The notes under the pieces are model-generated. The model was not told where the DNA came from. It saw only the letters and a program-made list of their open reading frames with translations, and made no database searches. The translations under genes were made by a program, and so were the position numbers. Source: Pseudomonas sp. Ant30-3 (lineage in GTDB: Bacteria; Pseudomonadota; Gammaproteobacteria; Pseudomonadales; Pseudomonadaceae). Taken from it: a stretch of 35,559 nt of DNA. Positions 1 to 7,836 of this stretch are shown here, in pieces (positions within the stretch are counted from its first letter, which is position 1; each line of letters opens with the position of its first letter). The stretch lies in NCBI RefSeq assembly GCF_000690905.1, contig NZ_JMCL01000111.1:1-35559 (forward strand). Reading direction: 5' to 3'.

Positions 1-81
1 CTACGACGTTGATAGGTTGGGTGTGTAAGCGCTGTGAGGCGTTGAGCTAACCAATACTAATTGCCCGTGAGGCTTGACCAT
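1..81 (+). rRNA. rrl: 23S ribosomal RNA, 3' end (partial)
   Basis: The first ~80 bases match the conserved 3' end of gammaproteobacterial 23S rRNA, including GTGTGTAAGCGCTGTGAGGC and the closing GTGAGGCTTGACC. The gene enters from the left edge and only its tail is here. A 5S gene follows about 155 nt downstream, as expected for an rrn operon read on the plus strand. The exact 3' end (about 80-82) is approximate. Positions 82-235 are 23S-5S spacer and I see no gene there. Confidence 0.93.
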
Positions 82-235
82 ATAACACCCAAGCAATTTG
101 CTTGCTCTAATGAGCACCAGATTGCGGTGTGTGAAGACGAGATGAACCGAAAGTTCGATGCTCACAAACACCGAAAGCTGTCACATACCCAATTTGCTGA
201 AGCGCGGCCAGCTGGCCACGACTCAGTACCCGAAT

Positions 236-355
236 TTCTTGACGACCATAGAGCATTGGAACCACCTGATCCCATCCCGAACTCAGCAGTGAAACGATGC
301 ATCGCCGATGGTAGTGTGGGGTTTCCCCATGTGAGAGTAGGTCATCGTCAAGATT
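236..355 (+). rRNA. rrf: 5S ribosomal RNA, copy 1
   Basis: This is a 5S rRNA of about 120 nt. The ends pair as helix I (CTTGACGA near 238 with TCGTCAAG near 345), and the conserved core CCGAACTCAG lies about 45 nt in. It lies 155 nt after the 23S end and is followed directly by a rho-independent terminator. Mature ends are uncertain by a few bases. Confidence 0.96.
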
Positions 356-363
356 AAATTCCG

Positions 364-401
364 AAACCCCTATCTGCGTATGCAGGTAGGGGTTTTGTTT
401 T
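364..401 (+). terminator. Rho-independent terminator after 5S copy 1
   Basis: An 11-bp stem (CCCCTATCTGC / GCAGGTAGGGG, one U-G pair) with loop GTAT is followed by TTTTGTTTT. It lies 10 nt after the first 5S copy, so many transcripts may stop before the second copy. Confidence 0.9.
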
Positions 402-457
402 AGTAGAAGTCACCAATTTTACTGGCACGTTTCCTTTTAACGGGCTGGTCACAGATT

Positions 458-577
458 TTCTTGACGACCATAGAGCATTGGAACCACCTGATCCCATCCC
501 GAACTCAGCAGTGAAACGATGCATCGCCGATGGTAGTGTGGGGTTTCCCCATGTGAGAGTAGGTCATCGTCAAGATT
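458..577 (+). rRNA. rrf: 5S ribosomal RNA, copy 2 (tandem duplicate)
   Basis: This is a second 5S gene, offset exactly 222 nt from the first and identical to it over all 120 nt by direct reading. It has its own downstream terminator. The ~100 nt before it shows no convincing promoter, so it may depend on readthrough of the first terminator. Confidence 0.96.
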
Positions 578-586
578 GAATTCCCA

Positions 587-623
587 GAACCCCTGTCTGC
601 TAACGCACACAGGGGTTTTGTCG
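587..623 (+). terminator. Rho-independent terminator after 5S copy 2
   Basis: AACCCCTGT (588-596) pairs with ACAGGGGTT (609-617), with further pairing inside, and is followed by TTTTGTCGTATT. It ends the rrn operon, which converges on the mgo/pvf operon. Its sequence differs from the first 5S terminator although the 5S genes are identical. Confidence 0.85.
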
Positions 624-691
624 TATTGGGCTGGTTTTACTGTGGTCTTGCCCGCTAAAGCAGTTGATCAGGCACGCGGTCAAAGCAAGCC

Positions 692-1159
692 TCAAGCAAA
701 CATCTTCAAAACATTTCCCATTGCATCGTCCGCAAACCCCTGCACGAATGCCTTGAACGCCGGCAGCCCCGCTTCACCACCTTGCGCCGGTTCGGCGATG
801 ATCGTCCAGGTTGCGCGGGATGTGTCAGTATTCAAGGCCTCGACACTCATGGCTGCCCACAGATTGGCTACGCCCAAGGTGTTGTAGATGGTTGTCCACG
901 TCATGCTCCGTGCATCGTCGTCGCGCGTGTTCAATTGCTCGACCACCAGGTTACCGTCCCTGAAAAACTTCTTGCGCAGGGAAGACACACCTTCGCCCGT
1001 CATCTCAATGTGCGACAGCGCCGGAATGAAAGCGTCGAATCCGGCGAAGTCGCCAACTACGGCCCAGACCTTGGCCGCATCCGCGGGTACCTCTACGGAA
1101 GACGTAACGTGGCAGCCTTGTGGATTTTTGACGAGGGTATCGGGTTGCAGATTTTTCAT
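692..1159 (-). CDS. mgoD: SRPBCC (polyketide cyclase/dehydrase-like) protein MgoD/PvfD
   Basis: This 155-aa protein has a START/SRPBCC fold pattern: an N-terminal VEVPADAAKVWAVVGDF strand-helix segment and a C-terminal amphipathic helix (AFVQGFADDAMGNVLKMF). It is the last gene of the four-gene minus-strand operon and starts 22 nt after the synthetase gene, with GGAG before the ATG at 1159. In mgoBCAD of P. syringae and pvfABCD of P. entomophila the last gene encodes such a protein. Its biochemical role is not settled; a ligand-binding or cyclisation role is inferred from the fold. An in-frame extension to 1297 would overlap the synthetase gene and lacks a good ribosome binding site. Confidence 0.85.
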   Translation of the reverse strand: MKNLQPDTLVKNPQGCHVTSSVEVPADAAKVWAVVGDFAGFDAFIPALSHIEMTGEGVSSLRKKFFRDGNLVVEQLNTRDDDARSMTWTTIYNTLGVANLWAAMSVEALNTDTSRATWTIIAEPAQGGEAGLPAFKAFVQGFADDAMGNVLKMFA

Positions 1160-1181
1160 GGTGTTGCTCCGCTTCAGTGAC

Positions 1182-4100
1182 TCAGATGAAGTTGATTTCT
1201 TTGAGGTAGTCGCAGCCACGCCGTAGCAGCGCCGCGGATTTATGCGGGTAACACGCGCCCATCTGCCGCACGCCAGCGTGGGCGTTGGCATGGCCAATCA
1301 ATGAGATGTCGCCGATGTCTTCTTCAAAGCCGTTGAGGTAAAAACCGAGCACGCCGAACAACGCATTGCTACTGTCGACCCGGCCCAACTGCTGTTGCCA
1401 GTCGGCCACGCTGACCATGGAAAACTCCCGACCGCTTTCACGGAAAGAAGCCACATAAGTGTCCCAGCTCAAAGGTTCGGGGTTGTGCAGGTTGAACACC
1501 GCTTGTTCAGGCTGATAGCGGCTGGTATGGAAGGCGATGAAACGGGCGAGAAAGTCCACCGGCATCAGGTCGAAGTTGAGTGCCAAGTCCGGCACCTGTC
1601 CCAATTGGATAGAACCCTTGAGCATCAGCATCAGACGGTTTTTGTGCGGTTGGCAGACGCCACTCTCACTGTTGAAACTGATGTTACCGGGGCGGTAAAG
1701 ATTGACCCGAACACCCCGCTCACGCGCGCGTTCAAGAATGCGTTCGGCGACCCACTTCGAGAGGTTGTAACCGTTCTTGATGTAGATCGGGGGAGTGGGC
1801 GCGGCGGGTAATTCTAGCACCCGGCCATCGCTGCCGATCGTGCTTGAGGCTGACAACGTAGAAACGAAGTTGAAGATCTTTTTGCTCCGTCCTTCGCACA
1901 GTCGCAGGCATTCAAATATTGGCTCGACGTTGTCGTTTGCCAGCGAATCGTAATCGAGCACATGATTGACGTTCGCGGCGTTGTGCACCAACGCACCATA
2001 ATCCTGGTCAAGACGCGCGTAATCGTCTGCCGAAAGAGCCAGCAAGGGCCGCGTAATGTCCGCCGCATAGACTCGCACCCGGCTCATATCCAGATGCCCC
2101 AGACGATTTTCCTGCAACGCCTGCGTAAATCGTTCAGCCGCCGATTGGCTCTCGCTTTCGCGTACGAGACAGGCGACCTCGCTCGCCCCCCACTCCAGCA
2201 GCGCTTCGACGATGTGCACGCCGACGAAGCTATTGGCGCCGGTGACGATCACCTTGTGCACATCGCCCATACGACTTAACGGTAGAGCCTGCACAGCGAG
2301 TTCACGGCAGGCATCCGCCAGAGCCTGTTGGCTCAGCACTTCCTCCGTGCCCGAACCGCGGACGAGTGTCGCCAGCTTGGCGATGGTCGGCTGTTCGATG
2401 AAGCGGTTAATGGAGATGCTGCGACCGAACTCTTCCCGCAGGCGCAACAGCATTCGCGACAGCAAAATCGAATGTCCGCCCAGATTGAAAAAGCTTTCGT
2501 CGGTAGAAATCTCGCTGGCTGGCAATTCCAGCAACTCGCCCCAGATGTCGACCAACAGCGCTTCATCGGCATTGGCCGGCAGGCGCCGTTGCGGGTTCTC
2601 GACGATGCGGACGGGCAACTCCAGCAGCACCTTGCGATCCACCTTGCCGTTACTGGCAAAAGGCATGCTTGCCAGTTCCGTCCACGCTGTGGGCTGCATG
2701 TAGTCGGGCAGAAATTGCCTCGCATGCGTCTTCAGTGCTTCGAGCGCCGCACCTGGGTGATCGCCTTGGGGTTGTGCCATGAATGCGAGGATTCGCCGTT
2801 TGTGGTCGATCACAACCGCCACTTGCCGATAGCGCTGGCCATCACGCAGGCAGCGTTCTATTTCCTCCGGCTCGACCCGAAAACCACGGATCTTTACCTG
2901 ATTGTCCAAGCGCCCGCACAGCTCGATGCCGGCTGCCGTCCACTTCGCCATATCGCCGGTGCGATAGGCTCGTAAACATTGGCCATCCGGCAGGTTCAGA
3001 TTAAGATACCGTTCAGCCGTCAGCGGCGAGTTGTTCAGATAACCCAGGCATACGCCCGGCCCGACGATGAATACCTCGCCCACGGTTTGCTCGACGACCG
3101 GCTGCAAATCTTGATCGAGAATGAGTATCTGGCTATTGGCGATCGGTGCTCCGAGCGTGCGGTTATTGTCACCGTGGCGCAGTTGTCGTGCGGTGATCAA
3201 CACTGTGGCTTCGGTGGGGCCGTAAAGGTTATAGAGCTTACCCTCACGCGTCAGTTGCTCGATCACAAAAGGCTCGCAGACATCACCGCCCGTCATGACG
3301 TGATCCAGCGCCTGCAGTTGATCAAGCGGCAGAATGCTCAACAACGCAGGCGGCAGAAAGGCGTGGCTCAATGTCCGCTGGCGGATCAATTTCACCAGTT
3401 GCAGCGGGTCACGCTTTTGATCGTCGTTGGGCACGATCAATTCGGCGCCTTGCACCAGTGTCGGAAAAATATCAATCAGCGACGAATCGAAACCCAGCGA
3501 CGAGAACTGCAACACACGGCTGCGCTCGTCCAGTTGCACATAGGCGGCGTACCACGCGGTGAAGTGCGCAAGGTTCGCCTGACTGAGCAACACGCCTTTT
3601 GGAACGCCCGTGGTGCCCGAGGTATAGAGCGCCATGCACGGTGCTTCCAGGGCAGGGCGCTGGCGCATCAGTGGTTGATCGGCTGCCAGGCTTTCAGCGT
3701 CGATTGCCGTGATGTCCAGACCGGGTATCTCGGTCGCGAGCGGGTGTTTGCCGTCGTGCAGCAACAGCGCCGCCTTGGCATCCGACAGAATGGAACGCTG
3801 ACGTTCCAAGGGATGGTCAGGTTCCAGCGGCAGGTAGATCGCGCCGCTGCCAAGAATCGCCAAAATTCCCGCGTACAAGGCGCTGCATTTTGGCAAACAA
3901 ATGCCTATCACCAATGGCCCTTCGTGCTGCCTTGAAACCGCCTGCAACTGCTGCTGAATCGCGCGGCTGTGAGCGTGCAATTGGCGATAGGTCAGGCAGG
4001 TGTTGGCGATGTGCAGCGCGGGTCTGTCGGCGGACTTGATGAAGCGCTGTTCGAGCCGCTCAATCATTGGTATTTGAGCGAGTTGCAGCAGCCCGGAGTC

Positions 4101-4598
4101 TGTTGTCGCATTGAAGCGATGGACGAACGCCAGGGATTGGAGAAATAGCAGACCTTCCACCCTTTCGTAATCGAACGGCGCTAAAGGCTTGGCCTGTAGC
4201 AAATACTCCGTGTCCCGCGAGAAACGACTGACTAGCAATGCCGCCTGATCTATCAGTTCGACGACCGCGCACTGACGCAGCGCCTGACCGTTACCTGACA
4301 GTTCGTCTGCAATCGGCACACGGCAGATTGCTGCCGAACCGTACAGACACAGCAGGTCCAGCGACGGCAATCCGGATGTTCCGGGCGCGTTCACCCCCAG
4401 GCACACTGTCAGCCGCGCTGTACTGCCGAAGTCCTGCGGGGGCAGGCTAGCATCGTCGATCCACAGGTCGACATGGCCTGACGGCTGCACGTTGAAGGTG
4501 GTCGACAGCCTCACCGCATGCCCTTGATGTTCGAGCTCAAGCGCCAGGTCGTTCAACGCCTGGCTGCGACCGCTGAGCAAAATGTCGAGACGTCTCAT
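1182..4598 (-). CDS. mgoA: Non-ribosomal peptide synthetase MgoA/PvfC (adenylation-thiolation-reductase)
   Basis: This 1138-aa enzyme reads as: an N-terminal region of ~175 aa without a recognised motif; an adenylation domain at ~180-690 (YTSGTTGVPKG near 323, NLYGPTEAT, YRTGDMAKW, NGKVDRK); a carrier domain with phosphopantetheine serine S710 in GGHS; and a thioester-reductase domain at ~780-1120 (VTGANSFVG, then YNLSK near 944). There is no condensation or thioesterase domain, so one amino acid should be loaded and released reductively as an aldehyde. By the mgo/pvf precedent the substrate is a branched-chain amino acid such as leucine or valine. Read by eye against GrsA, the specificity residues are about D-S-I-F-M-G-L-V-L, which match no classical code I know. 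The ATG at 4598 has GAGGAG upstream, 13 nt after the N-oxygenase stop. Confidence 0.92.
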   Translation of the reverse strand: MRRLDILLSGRSQALNDLALELEHQGHAVRLSTTFNVQPSGHVDLWIDDASLPPQDFGSTARLTVCLGVNAPGTSGLPSLDLLCLYGSAAICRVPIADELSGNGQALRQCAVVELIDQAALLVSRFSRDTEYLLQAKPLAPFDYERVEGLLFLQSLAFVHRFNATTDSGLLQLAQIPMIERLEQRFIKSADRPALHIANTCLTYRQLHAHSRAIQQQLQAVSRQHEGPLVIGICLPKCSALYAGILAILGSGAIYLPLEPDHPLERQRSILSDAKAALLLHDGKHPLATEIPGLDITAIDAESLAADQPLMRQRPALEAPCMALYTSGTTGVPKGVLLSQANLAHFTAWYAAYVQLDERSRVLQFSSLGFDSSLIDIFPTLVQGAELIVPNDDQKRDPLQLVKLIRQRTLSHAFLPPALLSILPLDQLQALDHVMTGGDVCEPFVIEQLTREGKLYNLYGPTEATVLITARQLRHGDNNRTLGAPIANSQILILDQDLQPVVEQTVGEVFIVGPGVCLGYLNNSPLTAERYLNLNLPDGQCLRAYRTGDMAKWTAAGIELCGRLDNQVKIRGFRVEPEEIERCLRDGQRYRQVAVVIDHKRRILAFMAQPQGDHPGAALEALKTHARQFLPDYMQPTAWTELASMPFASNGKVDRKVLLELPVRIVENPQRRLPANADEALLVDIWGELLELPASEISTDESFFNLGGHSILLSRMLLRLREEFGRSISINRFIEQPTIAKLATLVRGSGTEEVLSQQALADACRELAVQALPLSRMGDVHKVIVTGANSFVGVHIVEALLEWGASEVACLVRESESQSAAERFTQALQENRLGHLDMSRVRVYAADITRPLLALSADDYARLDQDYGALVHNAANVNHVLDYDSLANDNVEPIFECLRLCEGRSKKIFNFVSTLSASSTIGSDGRVLELPAAPTPPIYIKNGYNLSKWVAERILERARERGVRVNLYRPGNISFNSESGVCQPHKNRLMLMLKGSIQLGQVPDLALNFDLMPVDFLARFIAFHTSRYQPEQAVFNLHNPEPLSWDTYVASFRESGREFSMVSVADWQQQLGRVDSSNALFGVLGFYLNGFEEDIGDISLIGHANAHAGVRQMGACYPHKSAALLRRGCDYLKEINFI

Positions 4599-4611
4599 GC
4601 TGTGCTCCTCG

Positions 4612-5541
4612 CTAAACCAGGTAATCGCTCAAGGCCGACTGGATGCACGGCGAATCCAGCAACGAACTGCTGCGGAAGAAACGCACAATGTTGGCGACCA
4701 AGGGATGATGTCGGCTGATCGGGAAGGCCATTGCCGACACTTCGCTGTTGAGTGCACTGCGCGCGGTATCACTGATCTGCATGGATGCAATCAGGCGCAA
4801 GTCGAACGATTTCTGGATGTCGTGGGTCAGGTACTGCCCGATGAACACCGGCAGAATCTGTGCGATGCACTGACGGTCATCTTCGTTCGCGGTGTGCCAG
4901 TAGATGCGCACCAGACGCGACCAGAATCCCGAGTGCCGACCCTCGTCGAGCAAGTGATCGGCCATCAAGCCCTTGATCGATTGCTTGACCGTATCGTCCT
5001 TGGCGAATGCCGCCACATCGCCGGTCACGGTGTTCTCGGCGATGGCCACGCAAATCAACTCGATGACACCGCGCAAGTGTTCGGGGGCGAGAGCGACGGC
5101 GGCCGGGATCGCCCGGCTCAGCTCGATTTCATCCGGCAGTTCAATCGGTGCGATGCCGGTCATGGCAATGGTTTGTTGCATGAAGTCCATGGCCACCAGC
5201 GCGTGGTAATCCTCGTCCACCACCACGGTCATCGCGTCGTAGCGACAGGCAAACGGGAAGGCGACCGGGAAACGGTTCTTGGCGATGTTGCGAGCGGTCT
5301 TGTCGACGATCTCGGTTTCGAAAATCACCACGTCGTTGATAAATTTGTAGAGCGTCTGTACCAAAGCGAAATCACGTTGCTCGGGACATCCGCGCAGGAA
5401 GGTATCGCTCAGCACCAGCGGTTGACGGCTCAGCGGATAAATCAGTTTCTCGTCGTTCTCCAGGATGCGGCGCGGGCGGGTGCGGATAGTTGCGCGGCTT
5501 TCCCATGTCTCGGCAAAGGATTGGTAATCGGCAGCGTTCAT
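4612..5541 (-). CDS. mgoC: AurF-like diiron N-oxygenase MgoC/PvfB
   Basis: This 309-aa protein belongs to the p-aminobenzoate N-oxygenase (AurF) family. The iron ligand pattern is visible: an early glutamate in VIFETE (~75-77), E110-x-x-H113, E169 in AENTVTGD, and H196-x3-E200-x2-H203. In the mgo/pvf and fragin (ham) systems this enzyme oxidises the amino nitrogen of the amino acid handled by the A-T-R synthetase. The ATG at 5541 overlaps the upstream stop (ATGA), so the two genes are probably translationally coupled. Alternative starts upstream would overlap mgoB and are not needed. Confidence 0.9.
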   Translation of the reverse strand: MNAADYQSFAETWESRATIRTRPRRILENDEKLIYPLSRQPLVLSDTFLRGCPEQRDFALVQTLYKFINDVVIFETEIVDKTARNIAKNRFPVAFPFACRYDAMTVVVDEDYHALVAMDFMQQTIAMTGIAPIELPDEIELSRAIPAAVALAPEHLRGVIELICVAIAENTVTGDVAAFAKDDTVKQSIKGLMADHLLDEGRHSGFWSRLVRIYWHTANEDDRQCIAQILPVFIGQYLTHDIQKSFDLRLIASMQISDTARSALNSEVSAMAFPISRHHPLVANIVRFFRSSSLLDSPCIQSALSDYLV

Positions 5542-6314
5542 GCGACCACCTGCGCAGCCGGCGCGCTCATGCTCAGGCGCAAACCGTCCCATAGCGCGAG
5601 ACGGCTCTCCACGGCTGCAAGGGCACTTGCGTAAACGTCTTTTTCGCGTTGCGGGTCACCACCGACCAAGCGCGCGAGCAGTCTTTCCGCCGCCGGGCCG
5701 TGGTCTTCGGAGTCGACTTCGATATGCCGCTGCAAGTAATAACGGAAGGTTGGCGCCTGCTCGAGGCCGATGCCCCAGTCGTCGAGAATCCGCTGGAACA
5801 TCTGCGGGATGACGCTCTCTCGACCATGCAGAAATGCAGCCGCCACGCAATGGCCAGGCGCATGCAGCGCGATTTGCAAGGTGTGCCGTACAAAGCGCGC
5901 AGTCGCCGGGTCGACATCGACGCTCTGCAACGCCACTTCGTAACCCACACCCTGCTGTTGCAGGCTGATAAAACGTTCGATGGCGGCGGTGCTTGCGCCG
6001 ACTTCGCGCATCGCATCCAGATACAACTCGAAATGACTGTAATGACCTTCTGCCGGACGATCATCGGATTCTTCGCCCAGTACGATCTCGTTGATCAATC
6101 GTGTCGCCTGTGGATCTCGCGGTGGCAACCACGGCAGTTGAACGCAGGTCAGTTCCTGCTGCAGGCGTTTGGTCAATGACATGAAATCCCATACTGCAAA
6201 TACATGCGATTCCATAAAGCGTTGTAATACCGGAAGCGAATCAATTTCGGAGAATATTGGATGCGCGCCGAGTGCTGTTTTCTTCTGATCTAAAAGTTGT
6301 TTTGTTAAATTCAT
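5538..6314 (-). CDS. mgoB: Heme-oxygenase-like diiron protein (DUF3050) MgoB/PvfA
   Basis: This 258-aa all-helical protein resembles DUF3050 of the heme-oxygenase-like diiron superfamily. Candidate metal ligands are E35 and H37 (MESHVF), the cluster E76/E81/E82 with H91/H94/E96 (GHYSHFE), and later HAPGH and RHIEVDSEDHG. It is first in the operon, matching mgoB (P. syringae) and pvfA (P. entomophila). Its role in signal maturation is inferred from the family. The ATG at 6314 has AAAGG eight nt upstream. An open extension to a TTG at 6425 lacks a comparable binding site. Confidence 0.87.
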   Translation of the reverse strand: MNLTKQLLDQKKTALGAHPIFSEIDSLPVLQRFMESHVFAVWDFMSLTKRLQQELTCVQLPWLPPRDPQATRLINEIVLGEESDDRPAEGHYSHFELYLDAMREVGASTAAIERFISLQQQGVGYEVALQSVDVDPATARFVRHTLQIALHAPGHCVAAAFLHGRESVIPQMFQRILDDWGIGLEQAPTFRYYLQRHIEVDSEDHGPAAERLLARLVGGDPQREKDVYASALAAVESRLALWDGLRLSMSAPAAQVVA

Positions 6315-6447
6315 TGTATGACCTTTAGGTGTTCTGAAGAGCAGTGGTTGAAGTGTCTTGTCAGTTCTGAAGGTTTTCCATTGGCGAACGAGTGCCTCAA
6401 ACGAATTGATGGCATTCGTTAGCAAAAGCTATGCGTTGTGCGGCGTT

Positions 6448-6466
6448 CCGCCAGGTCCAGTGGCGG
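6448..6466 (-). promoter_or_regulatory. Hairpin with GGA in the loop, possible RsmA/RsmE site in the mgoB leader
   Basis: Read on the minus strand, CCGCCA-CTGGACC-TGGCGG forms a perfect 6-bp stem with GGA in a 7-nt loop, about 134-152 nt upstream of mgoB. Rsm/Csr proteins bind GGA presented in hairpin loops. mgo and pvf expression depends on GacS/GacA in studied Pseudomonas, which acts through Rsm proteins. The match to the full consensus is only partial and the site does not cover the ribosome binding site. Confidence 0.35.
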
Positions 6467-6528
6467 CTGAAGAAAACTAATACATGTAGAAAGGCCCGAG
6501 CAAGATATTTTTATATTATTTAAATGCT

Positions 6529-6556
6529 CTAATAAACTGGGCGCGATAAATTTCAA
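6529..6556 (-). promoter_or_regulatory. Candidate promoter of the mgo/pvf operon
   Basis: On the minus strand, TTGAAA (6556-6551) and TATTAG (6534-6529) are 16 nt apart in AT-rich DNA. This predicts transcription from about 6521 and a ~205-nt leader before mgoB. The -35 overlaps one arm of the palindrome at 6555-6581. It is a by-eye call in an AT-rich stretch where chance matches are common. Confidence 0.4.
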
Positions 6557-6581
6557 TAAAACATTTATTTAATGTTTTATT
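6555..6581. promoter_or_regulatory. 27-bp palindrome, candidate operator upstream of mgoB
   Basis: AATAAAACATT (6555-6565) and AATGTTTTATT (6571-6581) are a perfect 11-bp inverted repeat around TATTT. It abuts the candidate -35 of the mgo promoter, as expected for an activator or repressor site. It lies in the 620-nt gene-free stretch 6315-6934. The rest of that stretch shows a 7-bp inverted repeat at 6826-6848 and an 8-bp one (6761-6768 with 6828-6835), with no supportable ORF. Confidence 0.55.
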
Positions 6582-6825
6582 TGGGCGTAGTTGCTCCTTC
6601 CGGCTTATTCAAGTCAGAATTGAAATAAGAGTGAATACCTCACTCGAAGCAACTTTTAAATGCATTTCATTGAAGTTATTTAAGGGCGAAGTTAGCGAGG
6701 TGCCGGATCTTCCTTGCCCGTGACAAGACTCCTTCCATAGGTTCTTGATGCGGGCGCGTCAGGCGTCACCCGTCGATGGTGTACTGGCAGTCCAAGAGTG
6801 AGCGTAAATCAAGGCGGCCGCTATC

Positions 6826-6848
6826 ACTGACGCCTCACGCAGTCAGTG
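6826..6848 (-). other. Hairpin downstream of the GntR gene
   Basis: CACTGAC and GTCAGTG are a perfect inverted repeat with a 10-nt spacer, 87 nt beyond the stop of the GntR-family gene. It could end that transcript, but there is no T-run on either side, so it is not called as an intrinsic terminator. Confidence 0.35.
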
Positions 6849-6934
6849 AAAGGGGAAGAGGATTGATAGCATTGGAGTGCCGCTGCATCAGGAAATGAGC
6901 GAACAGATTGAAGGCTCGCAGAAGGTTGTTGCAG

Positions 6935-7645
6935 CTATTTCGAGGTTTTTCTGCTTTGAGCTTCTGGGCTGGCGAGATAGCGGGTGATCACCTCGACGCC
7001 CCTGTTGAGGTGCGATTCAAGCAGCTCCACCGAGCGTGCGACATCGCGGTTTTCCACGGCTCGCAGCAAGGCGCGGTGATCTTCCTGAGAGAGCTTGCCC
7101 AGGCCCATCGCTTCCAGATTGAACCGCAGGAAGCGTTCCTCTTCGTTCAAACCGTCTTCCACGAGGTGCAGAAGCCGGCGGTTGGGCGCTTTTGCGTACA
7201 GCGCCATGTGGAAGAGGCGATTGAGCCGGCCGATCTCAGTGTAATCGTGCTGGATGTCCAGCTCTTCGATGTAACGCGCAGCCAGCGCGATGTCCTCGTG
7301 GGTGAGTAGAGGGATCGACAGACGCAAGGCTTCTGACTCGAGCAGAATGCGCAGCGAGTAGGTCTCAACGGCATCGCCCTGAACCAGTGGCGCCACCACT
7401 GCGCCTTTGTGAGCAATGACATTGAGCAGCGATTGCGCTTCGAGCTGCCGCAGGGCTTCACGTACGGGCATGCGACTGACGCCGAACAGGTCAGCCAGGT
7501 CTTGTTGGCGAAGGGCCGTGCCACACGGGATACGACCATCGAGAATCGCTGCTCGCAGGGTTTCCTCAATCACCGAGCGGGCCAGGTGCGCGGGTATCGG
7601 GCCGTTAACCTTTATGCTGTGGAGCGGATTAGGCTTTTGTGTCAC
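6935..7645 (-). CDS. GntR-family transcriptional regulator (FadR/FCD subfamily)
   Basis: This 236-aa protein has an N-terminal winged helix (residues ~15-80, with QDLADLFGVSRMPVREAL as helix-turn-helix) and a helical FCD ligand domain (~90-225, with the conserved SRLNRLFH-like segment as GRLNRLFHMALY). Family members are repressors or activators sensing small organic acids. The ligand here is unknown. I chose the GTG at 7645 because AGGG lies nine nt upstream and a promoter (7689-7717) sits just before it. It is divergent from lapG and lies upstream of the mgo operon on the same strand, but a 620-nt gap gives no evidence that it controls either. Confidence 0.85.
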   Translation of the reverse strand: MTQKPNPLHSIKVNGPIPAHLARSVIEETLRAAILDGRIPCGTALRQQDLADLFGVSRMPVREALRQLEAQSLLNVIAHKGAVVAPLVQGDAVETYSLRILLESEALRLSIPLLTHEDIALAARYIEELDIQHDYTEIGRLNRLFHMALYAKAPNRRLLHLVEDGLNEEERFLRFNLEAMGLGKLSQEDHRALLRAVENRDVARSVELLESHLNRGVEVITRYLASPEAQSRKTSK

Positions 7646-7688
7646 GAAAACGCACCCTGACTGACTGGGAATTCTGGATCCGAGAGGG

Positions 7689-7717
7689 ACACTAGTGAGT
7701 GCCTGCCGGGTTGTCAA
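7689..7717 (-). promoter_or_regulatory. Sigma-70-type promoter of the GntR-family gene
   Basis: On the minus strand, a perfect TTGACA (7717-7712) is followed after 17 nt by TAGTGT (7694-7689), about 44 nt upstream of the GTG start. The -35 is strong and the -10 poor, a pattern often seen in regulated promoters. Confidence 0.5.
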
Positions 7718-7836
7718 ACACACCAAAGTTCATCCTTAAGCGTAGTCCGTCGACAGTGATCTCATCGTGCCATTGTCTTTTGAACGGCTAACCTTCAACA
7801 TCAATCGATTCCATCTGCCTACCTGGATGCCTCGCA

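Noticed and set aside
61..357. 98-codon open frame across the 23S-5S spacer and 5S gene
   Set aside because: It lies over rRNA sequence and its processing spacer and has no coding support.
7767..7836. Open frame with GTG at 7767 just before lapG, in another frame
   Set aside because: It could be an original LapG N-terminus if one base were wrong near 7830, but the signal peptide in the lapG frame is complete without it and nothing proves a shift.
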